A DNA stretch of 64,000 nucleotides, taken from contig CASHTG010000001.1 in NCBI GenBank assembly GCA_949357655.1, forward strand, positions 806,001 through 870,000, written 5' to 3'. The stretch is from Parascedosporium putredinis. Its lineage: Eukaryota > Ascomycota > Sordariomycetes > Microascales > Microascaceae. Position 1 is the stretch's first letter. Every line of letters begins with the position of its first letter. The translations under genes and the position numbers were made by a program. The notes below the pieces were generated by a model. The model made no database searches and was not told the origin of the DNA. It saw nothing but the letters and a program-made list of their open reading frames with translations. Positions 1 to 13,084 of the stretch are shown here, in pieces.

Positions 1-3000
1 CGACAGAGATACAGACAAGAGGGGCAACCAGTCCATCCATAGACGACGGACTGGGCCGACACCAAGTGCGGACTACGATTGCGGGAGGAGATGCTCCAGG
101 TGATGATGGGGTTTTCGGTAAGTGACTGCCGAGAGGGACGCGAGGACGAGAATTCGCTTCTTTTTTTTTTTTTCTTTGGAGCCATCATCCACAGCTCTCG
201 CTCGTTTTTGTGGTCCCGTGCTACCGCAGTGTCTTGACGAGTGCGACATCAATACACCATGGTACTTTATCGATAACGCCCCAACGCACTGTACAGTAGA
301 TGGGAACCAAAGAAAAGGCTCTTGACTGGTGAGAACAAAACCCTCACAGAAGGAAGGGAGGGGAGTGTTGGGATCTTTTTCCCTCTTTCCTTTTAACCAG
401 AGTTTTATGGGTTCCGCGGTGGCGACGCGAAGGAAGAAAAAGGCCGAAACGATTCCAAAAATGGAGGGAATCCCCTCTTCGCGTGTAACCCTGGAAGAGT
501 CGAGGCGAGCCGACCGTGTGGATGCACTTTCTTTGTTGTCTTCAATTGTTGCCAGCATGTCGAATCGGGCTTTTAGGTGTTCAATTGTTTGAGATGGATC
601 CATCCATTCAATGTTCCCATCAATGGAGGCCTGGGCCCAGGTCCGCTTCACTGCCCGACATGCCCTGACGTGCCATTGAGGGTGGAACAATGATGCGGAA
701 CAATTTCATTGTGTCCAAGTGGTGTAAAGCAACCATGTGCTCTTTGTTCCAATATTAAAAACCTAAATGCTAGAGTTGAACGCATTGTTAATATTAGTGT
801 AGCAGGAATCTTCAAGAGAACCAACAAAGAAAAGGCCCCAGAGCCGTGGAATCGCTCGCTTCACCCTGTCGTCGGACACGGGAGGCACAGCAGCGAACAG
901 CCTTGAAGAGAACAAGTCAACTCGAGACGGCTTCTCCTCGAAACGAGCACATGCCGTTGGCGAGACGCACCAAATCGGGTCAACCCAGAGACTACCCAAC
1001 CCGCCCCGCACCCGTTTTATCTTCTCGGTTCCGAGCTGGCTATTTTGGCACGTCTGCGTTTCTTCATCGCCAATCGATCGGGGATTCCCTCCCCCATCCA
1101 CACATCGTGCACATTTATGTACTGGCTGTGATGAAGTGGTTCTACGACAAGACCTTTGCTGACATGGAGAGATGCGATGGCACCCATCTTGTCTGTCAAG
1201 TGAATTGGAAAAGACAGGAATCAATGTGTCAAGCGTTTGAAATTTTCTGCTCTGTGCGTGTGCTTATTGATCAGCGCCGCGCATCAATAAATGTCTCTTC
1301 CCAACCACCGCCCAAAAGAGATGTCCCTCGTAAATGCTCGATCGGGGCATGAGCGCGCAACCCTGGGAGGACTTGCACATCAGAGCACCCACACCGCGCG
1401 CGCGCTCAACTAAGTCCACTTCATGTTCCGGCTTGCAAGGGGTGTGAAGCCAGCGGGGTGACTGTTCAACAGCTGGGGTGATGTGTAAGAGCAAAGCATC
1501 AATGAACTCACCACCAAGAACTCTCCGCAGGTCAAACAACTGTTTATGTTTTTTTCTTCATTCGGCTTCTCCTCGAATATCTGGGAGAGTCAAGTGAAGC
1601 GAGAGAGGGATTGAGGAAGAGAGAAACCCCTCTTCGGTACCAAAATCATATCAAGGCAAAAAAGAAAAAAGCGCCGAAGAAGGAAGACTGTTTTCACATC
1701 TTGCATGCGCATGGTTGCGAAGTTCTATCAGTGGTGGCCAAACATTGTAATAGAGTCCGCAAATGACGGGCTTTTTTCACTATATTTTTCTTGCTTGATC
1801 CGCGTCCTCGACCTTTTCCCAATTTTGTTTTTAATCTGTTATATGGCCGCACCTCATTGTCCTGCAGAAACATACGGAAAACGTTGCTGCAGATTTCACT
1901 TCGTTCAATGCGAGTCGTGGAATTTCGGTCAGTGTAAGTGCGTGCAGATGGACGAGACCATTAGTTTTCCCGGTGACTGCACAGCACTGATGGGCAACAT
2001 TGATCCATTCAACCCCAGCCTTGGCAAGGCCAAACCTTGTCGCACGGAGTACAAGTGCGGAAGATCAACCCGCGCTCAAGCATTGTGGCCCAGTGCTTCC
2101 CGCATCTCCACCGAGTGAGCGGGACTTTTTGAGGGGTGATGTTCTATTGATCTTTTCTTCCAGTCCCGAATTTTCCCAGAGGGGCCTTTTTTTTTTTTTT
2201 TTTTTTTGGTTGGCTTGGGATCATCGACAATATGGATATTCAGCGAAGACTATGATACAGCGTAGGCAACATCAAGAATGGAGTCGAGAAAGTGCTCAGT
2301 CACCCAATCAGACGCGCATCACTTCAGAGGTTGGAGAAGATCTGATACGAAAATCCCATCCTCAAAGGGCAATCCAGCCTCCCCTAAAAAACAAGCAACA
2401 CGAGGTTCCAAAAACGGGAAATATTGGGCAGAACAAAAGACCCCCTGGGCGAACAATGGTGCACACACCACCGCCTTCCTCGTGGAGGGGCAAAGGAATA
2501 TTATTTTCATGCTGGCGGAGGAAGGAAAGTCCTACAAAGGCAAAAATAAGGCTTTGATCTTTGGGAAGAAGACGCATGTGCGCTGACGCATCCCCGCCAG
2601 CCATGGATGTCATGGCGCCGGCCTGAACGTTCAACCGTGCCAGTCGAGCCTGGCCTTTGGCTCCGAGGGCAGGGAAATAGAAAATGGTGTCGGCCAAAGC
2701 CATTATTCGCTGGAATACCCGCTTTTGGAAGCCCCCTTGATGACAAAGGTCTCGCCGTGGCGTTCGCTCGGTGGGCAACAATGGGGAACCGCACATGACC
2801 GAGGTGAGCATGGTGCGGAATAATCAATGTGGCTGGGCAGATGGGGCACGGCCAACCCGCCATTGGGACCCAGAAAAAAATATACAGCATAATAGTAAGA
2901 GCGTGCAGAGACCCAGTGGGCGGAGCTGAGACTTTTGAGAGACGACCTAGACCGGACACGACACCGGCGCCAAGCTGAGCGGGAAAGAGACGTCTTTCAC

Positions 3001-6000
3001 TGGATGACGGATGACAGGTCTTGCTGGTGACCCTCTCCCCCTTGAGCGTCTGGTGCCCAGTTCCCTGACACTAGAGCACCGAGGGCAGGCGATGTGTCTG
3101 TCCATTGGCTCAGGAGGAGGAGACGGTGACTCCATCCACCTTCGTCCGGCAGGGAAACCACCAATGTGAATTCGTGCCCTCCCACCACAAACTCGCATCG
3201 AAACAAGCCAGAAGTCAGCCGTTTCCTCCTCGTTCTTCTCAATGTGATTGGAGTGCAGGATTTGTTCGGCTCTGAAACAAATTGATGGAGGACTGGACTG
3301 GACGATCGATAAACGCCGACCTACGCATGACCTCAGCGGTGTTCGAGTTCGAACTTGAGCCGCTTGACGCTGACAAGATCTGATGGTGCTGTCGCCTTGC
3401 CTGGTCTACACCCCGGGAGTAGGAATCGGATCACGGCAGCAGGCCCTTTTTTGTCCTTCTTTTTCTCGTATGCCTGCCCTTGATGGGTGTCGTAGGTCAT
3501 TACGCAACACTCGGGGCCCTTGATCAGCCAGGTTTCCCCTCCCTTGATGCCCCTCCGCTCTCGTGTCTGCCGTCCATCGAGGACCCAACCACGCGCATTC
3601 CCCCACCGACTAAGCGCACTGACATTCTGGGCACATTATCGCTGGGCGCAAAAGGAAGAGGCAAGGCTTATTATCGAATCGCCCTTGCCCTTTCTACAAC
3701 TAGACTTACGAGAGCTCTGGGCTGCCCGCTTCCAGGGGGCGGGCGCGCGCGAAGAGCGACCTCTTCCTCCGTACCGGGGCCAAGCACTTGGCTTACTGGC
3801 TGCGTATCATCCTAGTCAGTGGCTTCGAGCGGCGGTTTGAGAGCGTGCCGTATTTGCCTAGATGCAGCCTGGTCGTCAAGTGTCTTTTTCCCTCTTTCCT
3901 TTTTCCGTTTCCAGTATTATTACATGTACGCACTGGGTGAGGAAGAAAGCCTGGAATAATACGGGCTGGGTTCAGTGTAGACCTAGACGCGGGCATCGGT
4001 TCGGTTCTCAACCCAGTCAGCCAGTAGCACAAGCCCCGAAGCCCCTCCCTCCCAAAAGGATCAATGCACACCCCCTGATGATGCGCGCCACCAGTGAGAA
4101 CCTGAAGTTCAAACCCACAGAACTTGGGTGATGCAGCAAGATCAGCACTACGAGGAACCTTTATCCGCCAACTTTTTGTCGCTACCCTCTCCAACTCGAC
4201 TAGTTTGCCGCCGGGGGTTTTTTCTTCTTCTTTTCCTGCCCACGAGGCACCGAGGAATGGGCGGCAGGGCTCCGTAATGATAACGAGTTTTCAACGTGAG
4301 GTTGGGTGTGCGTGCAGTTTGTCATCCATTGATCCATTGGCAGAGCAGTCCGCGCAAATACCGAGAAAGTCGCGGGGGCCTTTGAAGTCGGTGGCGACTG
4401 TGTTCCAATACACCACCAAAATCCTGCCAAACTCAAGCACCACTGACACCGACTAAACTGACAACGTCAATAGACATGGTCTGGTCCGGGCCGGGGCCGG
4501 CTGCCAAAATAGCTAATTCACAGTGTAGTAATCCGACAAACGCCACAAAGAGGCCGAAATGGGGGCGAGGGGAAATTTTCCATGCTATTGTCCTCGCCAT
4601 CAAGGCAGGCAAGCCCGGCCCCATTTTTATTAAGGACAAGGGTTGAGGCCACCAGAGAGGCCCCAGAAAACCGAAGGAAGGGAACAGAGAAGCGTGGAAG
4701 GCGTCGTAACGTTTCCCTTGGACGTCGTATACTCTCCGGTAGGATCTCTCGGGGTCTCCACTAGGAGGAGAAAAAGGGCGAAAGTGTGAACAATGCCAAT
4801 GTGTTCCTTTCGGTGGTTAATTCTTTCCTTCCTTTTTCGGAAAGCCCCGTCACCTTTGTTCTCCCATGCCATGCCAAGTGCCACTGGCGAAATCCGGCCG
4901 TCATTGATGCGGAGGAAGAGGGAGGCGATTGTCGATATTCTAAGCCACAGGCCGAGCAAGACAGGTTTTTCGATCAAAATGGATACCGGCAGTTGCGTCT
5001 AGGACGGGAGGAAAAAAAAATATCAAACAGTTTGAGAAAAGAAGGAACAAACGGCCTATTTTCGTCACTCGAGACAGGGCTAGGCACAATAGCATCACTT
5101 CGATGACAGAACAACCATCACGAGTGAAGCCATGTCTCACCGGGGCTGGTGAGCACCGCTCGATTCGCGGATGAGGCCTCACAAAGGCCAGAAGAGGAGT
5201 TGATGTGCGAACTGGTCTTTCCATTGGACAGTTCGCGCACTGGCCAGTTAGGGGCAGCTGAGGATGCCAATTGGCAGGAACAACCATTGGGCCGACCATC
5301 CTTTGTCCTGTCCTCTCTCTCGTCAACCCTGGGCCCCTGTCAGCAGCGCCCAGTTCTGGCCAGTGCTTGCAGGAATTCCCAAGCGTCCACATTGGTCTTT
5401 GCTCGTGGATCATGGATCCCTCATCCCGTCCCCTATTTTTCGATCGCACACTATTCTTCTTTTGTTCGGGATTCGGTCTACGCGCCTCTCTTTTTTCCCG
5501 CCGGCCCTCCCCCGTGTGGCTGCTTATAGTTTCACTAACTCATGGAGGAGAGTCGTCGGCGGCGGCGAAAGGATACAAGGGAGCACTAGGGTATTCAGCG
5601 TGAAGTCACATCCACAGATCTATTATCCATCACTAGAGTTCATTGGATGGGCTCGCAGTCTCTGCTTGGAGCACAGTGTAGCAAACCCCAATGGAGTGGA
5701 AAGGTACATTCGCTTCGAGATATTACTGATTGCAGTGCAGAGAATGCAGAGAGTGCAGAGCGTGAAAGCAAGGCAAAAGTGAAAAAGAAGAAGCAAAAAG
5801 AAAAAGAAAATGGGAAAAGAAAAAGAAAAAAAGAAAACAAGGGAAGGAATGGGGGCCGCCAAGGAGCCGGCTCGCTTGTACCCACACGCCCTCTTTCTCG
5901 CCATTGCCACGCCCCCGGTTTTTGCCTCGTACCGTCGACCCCGGCCCCCTTCCATCAACCCAAAAACAAAGGCCTCTTTCTTCCCAGCTTTTCCCCCTTT

Positions 6001-7253
6001 AAGCCCTGTCATGTCGAAACACCCACCCCAATCCAGGCTTCCAGCTCGTCACCCTTGTCCCACCCCGCTTCCACTTCCCCCTTGATTTTACGACCGAGTT
6101 TCTGTCTCCACACCCCCATCTTCCCACTCACCCCTCACCCCCTTCTTCTCTTTGCTCCCCCCTGCGACCCTCCGTGGACGTACGCCGCCTTTCCCCGTCG
6201 ATCTTGCTAATGCCTCAGAGTCGGACACACGCACCAAGATGGCGCAGCACGACTGGGTAAGTCAAGGCCCTTGAAGGGGGAGGGAGGGCAGAGGAAGCCA
6301 GACGCCTCTACCACCTGCTGGAAAAAGGCACGCCACCGACTCCTCCATATCCCGACGACGAAAGCCAACCATGTTCCCAAGTGGACCTTTCCCACCATCT
6401 CTCCTTCACCCAAGGGTCTCTCCTCGGACCATTCACAATTGAGAAGAGCCACCTCACGGTCTGTCGTCCCTTGTTCAACCCTCCGCTCGAACCCAATCCC
6501 TGTGCCATCGCCACTTGTTCCTGCGGCTTTGCTTGTTTGTCCCTGTCTTTCAATTTACTATTCTGGATTAGACTAGATCGTCCGCGCATTCATTTTTTTG
6601 GTCTTCCACACCCGCTCCACTTTGGCTGGACTGGTTCCACCCTGCGGAGTATGCCCATGCCCATGCTCACGCCCATGCCCATGCTCACGCCCAGGCCCCA
6701 TCCCCTCTCTCTTCGCCTCCCCGGCCCTCTTCTTTGCGTGGACTGAGTCCCTCGGAGGAGAGAGACGTCTACTGCTGCCCTCCGGAAGGAAACTTTTCTC
6801 GCGCATCTGGTTCGCCGACGCTCGTTTGTCCTCCCAGTATAAGTTTCCCGGGCCATCCCATCTCTTGGCTCCTCGTTTCTTCTTTCTCTCCTCACCTCCA
6901 AAGCAGAGCTCTTCAGTTTGAGTCAGTCTCTTTCTTTCTTCTTTCACAAGAAATCCCTTTTTCTTCTTGGACAACGTCCACTACATTCCTTTTTTCAAAA
7001 GATTCCCAAGGCTAGGCCTGAGATCCCAACTTTTCAGCTCTTTGAAGCTCAATCCGCCTGCGGCGCAAACACTATCCTTTTCGAACCCTCGTGTTCTTCA
7101 ACCAACTGACGACAAACCACCAAAAACGTCGATTCCAAACGACCTTTTTGCTTCGCTCCGCTTAGACATTCATTGAACAAATTCCCTCGTCCGGAACGTG
7201 TGGAATTTTGAACAACAAGAAAAACAACCAAGAAAACAAGTCCTCTCGACAAG
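1..7253. other. Gene-free stretch and AA11 upstream region
   Basis: I found no coding region here that I can support. Open frames are short, overlap on both strands and lack family motifs or splice structure. Contents seen: a 21-base T run at 2187-2207, purine-rich tracts near 5780-5850, an 18-bp direct duplication at 6653-6688, and a strongly pyrimidine-rich plus strand from about 5.9 kb to 7.25 kb that probably holds the promoter and long leader of the LPMO gene. A TATAAG sits at 6838-6843, about 410 bases before that start codon, and could be a core promoter element. One small cysteine-rich frame near 1.7-2.1 kb is treated under findings. Confidence 0.5.
6653..6688. repeat. 18-bp direct duplication
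   Basis: Two adjacent perfect copies of GCCCATGCCCATGCTCAC lie at 6653-6670 and 6671-6688, in the presumed promoter/leader of the AA11 gene. The unit itself contains a GCCCAT repeat. This looks like a young slippage product. No function can be read from it. Confidence 0.8.
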
Positions 7254-8447
7254 ATGCATTCCGCTTCCATCGTATCTGTTCTCGGCTTGGCCGTTGCTGC
7301 CAACGCCCACATGAAGATGAACACCCCCGCCCCCTGGGAGCCCATCTCCAACGCCCCCTCAGCGGTGACGGTTCCGACTTCCCTTGTAAGAGCGTCCCCT
7401 ACGACTGGACCTCGGGCGTCAACGTCATCCAGAAGGGCCAGGCTTCCGATCTCAAGTTCACTGGCTCCGCTGTCCACGGCGGTGGTTCTTGCCAGCTCTC
7501 CCTCACCACCGACCTTGAGCCCACCAAGGACAGCGTCTGGAAGGTGATCAAGTCCTTCGAAGGTGGCTGCCCCGCTGCCGGTATCGCCGGCAACAACGGC
7601 GACAACGCCGCCGCCGCTGGTCCCACCGACTACACCTTCGAGATTCCTCCGACGTCCCTGCCGGAAACTACACCTTCTCCTGGTCGTGGTTCAACAAGAT
7701 CGGCAACCGTGAGATGTACCAAAACTGTGCTCCCATCCAGGCCGTCGGCTCCGGTGGCTCCGAGTCTTTCTTCAACTCGCTCCCTGACATGTTTGTCGCT
7801 AACGTCGGCAATGGCTGCTCCACCAGGGAGGGTGATGATACGGCTTTCCCCAACCCCGGAAAGGTTGTCGAGCGTCTCGGTCTTGCCACCCTTTCCCCCA
7901 GTGCCATTCCCGCTTCTATCTGCCCTAACGCTGGATACGGCTCTGGCTCCGGTTCCGACTCCGGTTCCGGCTCCGGTGATGACACCCCGCTGATCCCACT
8001 CCCTCGGCTACTCTTCCCGGCGGTGTCTTCATCACCGTCCCTGCCAGCGGCGGTGCCACCAAGACTGCCGCTCCCGCTACTCCTGTCGAGGAGACTCCTG
8101 TTGAGGAGTCCCCTGTCGAGGACGACGAGGACGATGAGGATGAGGATGACAGCACTCCCGTTATCGATGTTCCCGTCAACAACGGCGAGAGCGGTTCCGG
8201 CTCTGGCTCCGACTCTGGCTCTGGCTCTGGCTCCGCTGGTGCCTTCGCTCAGGGTACCGCCTGCACCCAGGAGGGATTCTGGAACTGCATTGGCGGAAAC
8301 TCGTGGCAGCGCTGCGCTAGCGGCTTCTGGTCTGCCGTCCAGCCCGTCGCTAGGGGTACCTCTTGCGCTGCTGGCGTCACCCAGAACATTCAGATCACCA
8401 AGCGTGATGGAACTCCTTTCCGCCTCAGCGCCAAGTTCCTCATGTAA
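7254..8447 (+). CDS. AA11 lytic polysaccharide monooxygenase with X278 module (three frameshifts)
   Basis: Predicted secreted copper enzyme that cleaves chitin oxidatively. The first 18 residues form a signal peptide ending ANA, which leaves His19 as the mature N-terminal histidine needed for the copper brace. A second His lies in SAVHGGGSCQ (near residue 75), and the conserved WSWFNKIGNREMYQNCAP block carries the aromatic axial residue; these match family AA11. A Ser/Gly linker and a short Asp/Glu stretch follow. The C-terminus (about 334-372) has the Cys/Trp pattern ACTQEGFWNC..QRCASGFW typical of X278, a putative chitin-binding module often fused to AA11. The frame breaks three times, each fixed by one C: in the C run near 7357, near 7650 (CCTCCGACG) and near 7987. 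The repaired length is 398 residues. No intron was seen. ATG 7254 is chosen because it gives the signal peptide. The frameshifts are probably sequencing errors. Confidence 0.9.
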
Positions 8448-9110
8448 ATGTTTGAATATTACGGCCATATAGGATTGGGACTAGCTCCTTTTGAAAGGAC
8501 TACGGTGGCTCAACCACGACATAGACTTCGGGTGTTTTCTTCTTGTATATAAACAGTTTATTTTGTACTTACAAACGATTGCGGATTGGATATCATGCCA
8601 CATACACACAAGACAAGGACTCTTTGATCAAATTTTAGACCCTACACTGCAATTCATAGTGACGCGATAGTGTAAGACAATTATCGTTGGATGTTAGATA
8701 ACCTTGGTTCACGCATGCGGAATTAGGTGTCATTCAATTCGCTTCAGGGTTGTTGGTGGCGTCTTGCACGTGAGCTTGATCTAGCCCCCACACTCCCTGA
8801 CGCGATTCCCAAGACCCGGCTCCTCGGGTCCGGTCCAACGGCATGAGACCGGTCGGCAATTGATTTGAACGCGGAATTTCTCAGATAATAGCATTGTCCT
8901 CGGTGTTGGTTGGCTTTTATGTTGTCTCCAAATCTAGAAACAGCCAATTTTTCGGACCCCAAGGAATCTTGAGAATTAATGGGGCGCGTGGAATGGTCGC
9001 GAGGTTCAATATCGAATTATCGGCATCTTGGATGTGGAGATTACATATATCATGAAAAAAGCTTTCAACATTGCGGTTCTAACTTGGAAACAGCTCAGGA
9101 TACAAATATG
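8448..9110. other. Convergent intergenic region
   Basis: This lies between the 3' ends of the LPMO gene (plus) and the DUF3433 gene (minus). It is AT-richer than the flanking genes, with TATATAAACAG and TTTATTTTGT motifs near 8545-8565 that could serve polyadenylation. No gene was seen. Confidence 0.5.
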
Positions 9111-12100
9111 TTATACATTTCCCCCATCATCATGGTCTAGAGCTCGCGTCGTCTTCTTCGAGAAGCTCCGTTTTGAAAACCACCACTTCCTGCTTGAGCG
9201 ACGTGGACTTGCCGGCATGACCAGCTCCGCGTACTCGATGCCAACGTGTCGCCCGCCGTCCTTTCCAATATACCGCCCGAAAGCGAACCTCGCTTCGGAT
9301 ACGGGCGTGCTGTCGCGCAACGCTGTGCTGGGCGCGATCATCTCAACGATTGCGGCGATGGAGGTTGGCATGCGCGGAAGGAAGAAGCCCATAGGGCTGC
9401 CGTATATATACGCGGCCAGGACAACATATATAGCCATTATAACGATGCTGATGAGGAACGCGGAGTTGGACATGAATATGCGGGTTTCGGTGACCGTTGC
9501 CGTACCCGCGATCTTGGGAGCATCTTCTTCGAGCGGCTCGTAGGGCACAACGCCGGAGCCGAGAAAGTAGGAAAATGACCGGCGCCAAACGTCCATGGTT
9601 GAAGATACCATGAGAGACTCCTCCGGGTTCGGCTCGTTAGGGTTGATGAAATCGTTGCCTATGTCGGCTTTCATGATTTCTGTGAGCCAGGACCCCGACA
9701 TGCCATCCGAATGCCAATCTGCAGCGGTCGCGGGAAATGCGCGGACGCCTCCGCTACAACCTCGTCGGTGTGGTTTTTGGACTGGCTATACCCAAGATCG
9801 TCGGTGAAGTCGCCAGCTTGCTGATAGGATAGCACGCGTCCCTTTGCGTTCACGGTGACCTCAAAAGAGGCCGTCTGGAATTTTGCGTAGCAGACCTTCA
9901 TCTGGAAATCAACTTCTCGAAAGGGGTATATCTCAACCGTCCCCAATACAATATGATGCCTCCGCGACACCAGATCCTGGCCGCCTCGACGCTCGCCGTC
10001 TCGTTTAAGATTCGCCCTGGCGCGAGGGTGGGGAAATCCACGCATCTTTCGTCAGTTATCCCGCGCTCCTTTTTGTAACTCGATACGTCAATCACAGTTG
10101 TGTTCAAAAGGGTTTCGTTGATCGGTTTCGCCAAGGTGACATCTCCGCAGGTGATGTCGAGGCCGTAACCCCTCGTGAGACCGGAAATGCTCTCGACTTC
10201 TGTCGTTTCGGTCGCCGAAAGCTCGAATGGTTGGAAATAATATTCCGCGGTAACCCATGGCGGCATTTCCGTTCCTAAAGTGAAGTTGGATTTGACAGAG
10301 ATCATGTTATCACGTTGCCGAGCGTCATTTCGAGTGGTCGGTCTCAACGCGGCAAGATCAAACTTGGCAGAGTGTAGATTTTGCAGCTCGACGGGATAGG
10401 TGACCAGGACGGGCTTTTCATTGAAAATACCACCGAGGCCAACTGCGAGGACATTGGCAAGCAAGGCGATGAAGCAAACTACGCCAATGAGCACATGCCC
10501 AGCCTTGATAGCTCGCACGATGGATAGCTGAGGTGGAAGGGACGTGTAATTCAGGTCCATAGCTTGCTTTGCCCTCGACGCCTTGCCGTTTGGGCGTAAG
10601 TCTCGGAACGGTTGGAGAATACAGAGTACTCTGGTGACAAGGACCCAGAACGGTTCAATAAGTGTTGCAATCGCTGTAGGTATGTAATTCTCTAGAAGTT
10701 GGAGAATTTCGAAGCTATCAGTCGGTCGGGGAGACCTAAGAACATGAAGAGCATGAACATTAGCGCAAAGCGTTCGATCCCACGTCGTGCCTACTTCCGC
10801 CACTCATGATACTCACCTCCAAGAAGTTGTTCCTGCCTCTTGAGAAACACAAGGATACACACAGTAGCGATTAGCAGGAGAATAAAGATTGCGCCGGATG
10901 ACCGACGAAGAACGGTAGGCTTGATCGGCTTGAAATCACCGCCTTGCTCGTCCAACACTTTGGCCGCCTTCTGCCCGATGGCGATGCTGCATGGCGCCTG
11001 GTCGCCAATTACTTCAATAGACATGGTCCCAAACGCGTGAGAGCAATCGCAAGTGAGGCGTAGGTTGGGATTAGAATCTCGCGAGGATTCGGGTTCAGCC
11101 CTTCGGGGCCCATCCCGCCTGGGAGAAACTGCATCGACAAGCTCAGGGCTGTTTCTCAAGACAGTAACCAGATCGGCCAAGGACCCGGGATCCGCGCAGA
11201 GATTGCTTTTCAACCGCGCGATAAAAAAGCAGAGCAGTATCGCACACAAGCCGGTAATGACAAGGAGGGCTTCTACTATAGCGGAGATGGTCCTGCTGAC
11301 CAAAACACCATATAGGACAAAATCCACCGAACCTTCAAAGGGCTCCGTAGAAGCCGCTGCGCTCGTTGGTTCCGAGCTAGCAGAAAGCAAGCTATTAAAG
11401 GCAAGCGCGAAGCCGTACTTGTGAACAGCGCGAAGGCGCTCTTCCATTACCGAGGCGTCGAAATAGTCCTCGATGGGGCGCTCATGGTTCCCGATGACAA
11501 ATCCGACGAGGGGGACAAAGGCCACTCCCATCTAGTGTCGTTGACCCGGTCATACTGGTCCGTGATGAGGTTATGCGAAAACTCTCTAGGTACATCCTGA
11601 ACTTCGGAAACGCTGCTCCCGAGAACATGTTCGAAGCCGGTGGAATTGAATTCCGTAGGCGGCAGTTCCTCGGGGGCGAGAGCTCGATGACGGATCCGTT
11701 AAGCGGGTAAAACGTGTCTGTAGACACGGTCACGCGGACCTTTGCTTCCAGTAGCTCGGCTCACAAAACATGGCGGTGATCCGGGGCTTTTGACCGGGCC
11801 CTGGCTCATGCTAGCAAGGAACTGATGCGAGAATTGCTTAGGACACGTGGAGCGCGAGAGGGACTGCTCCGCATAGGCGCTGTTATGCCAGCCGAGATAC
11901 TGCATCCGGTAGAGGGGCTTTGCGAGATTAGCGACGGTCTCAATGCTACTAGCATTGCAACCTTGGCCATTGAGGAAATGATAGTACGCCTGGTAAGCGG
12001 GCTGCTCATCCTGGACAAACTGAGCAGGCCAACACTTTATGTCTGTCCAGACCTTGGTCGTCGTTGAAGTCCAGTTCGCTTCGTCGGGGAAACCGCCGGA

Positions 12101-13084
12101 GGCGAGTTCGAAAGGAACAAGAGCATAGTCGGGTGTGGTGAAGGCAGGATACGGCTGGGACAGATACTTGACGGCATACATGCGTTGGAGAACGGAGCCG
12201 TCCAGGGCCGCAGACTGATTTTGTATGGCTAGCAACTGCGTGGACGCCACGAAACCGGAAGGCATCTGGAGTTCGACGGGGCCTGTACCGAAAATGGCAC
12301 CTTGGAGGGGGTAATTGCCCAGAATATTAGTAGAAGCACAGTTCCTGATACTGAGACTGCCCAATGCCTAATGAAGAACGTCAGCCTGCACGAGTACCGA
12401 GCAAGATTTTGCGAACTGGCACGAACCCTCGTTTCGTGGCTTTAAAAGGAACCAGCGCAATGAAACCGTAAGGATAATCGAGGTTTAGGGCCTCCAGGGC
12501 CGGCACACCGCCATCCTTTGAGAGCTCCAACCAGGGCTGCATCCTCTTCACGTCTAGATCGACCCAATTCCACAGGATGCTGTACAGAACGGCTACTATT
12601 GTTGGAAAGAAGGCGTAAAGGAATTCGGTACTTGCTGAAATATCGTCGACTGACCGAGATAACGACAAGCCACCTTCACGGAGACTCTTCTGGGCTAGGA
12701 ATTCGATAACTCCCGCTAAAGCAAAGGTCCATAGCGCTAGTGGTATAAGAACTCTTTTTTCATCGAGAGCGGCTTCCACCCATGCTTGCAGGCTGCCAAA
12801 AGCTCAGAATACGTATTAGTCCCCAAGAACCCGGAGAGGCTTGGCGCCCGGTATAAAGGTCACAACGTACTTGATGGCGAAGAGAGTGTCCCCTCGGAGT
12901 CCAGCCTCACCCTTATCCCGTAGTCTTTGCTCAGCTGCTTCTGGGGGATATCGTAAGCCCATGGATCTTCCTTGGCTTGTGAGCTAGATCGGGCCAGCCC
13001 GGAGGAGGGGATGCGTTGCGGTGGCCCATTGTCCTTCAGAGGACTCTCCGTATAGGAGTTCCGAGAGCGATCCGCGTTGAACAT
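9111..13084 (-). CDS. DUF3433 multi-pass membrane protein (four exons, nine frameshifts)
   Basis: Large fungal membrane protein of unknown function with two DUF3433 units. Exons on the minus strand: 13084-12871, 12792-12427, 12367-10817 and 10735-9111; the introns are 78, 59 and 81 nt. A hydrophilic N-terminus is followed by hydrophobic spans, for example VLIPLALWTFALAGVIEF, FLYAFFPTIVAVLYSILW, VSGTVLLLIFWAITPL and, in the second half, VLIGVVCFIALLANVLAVGL. Family hallmarks are visible twice: VDLDVKRMQPWLELSK...LDYPYGF and later IEPFWVLVTRVLCILQPF...LDYTSLPPQ (here LNYTSLPPQ). The frame is lost at nine places (near 12891, 12320, 11790, 11750, 11672, 11530, 10725, 9955 and 9715). One base added to a C, G or A run at each gives exactly 1,254 residues. 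Sequencing error is likelier than decay, because no stop or substitution damage remains after repair. It is divergent from the telomere-type gene. Confidence 0.85.
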
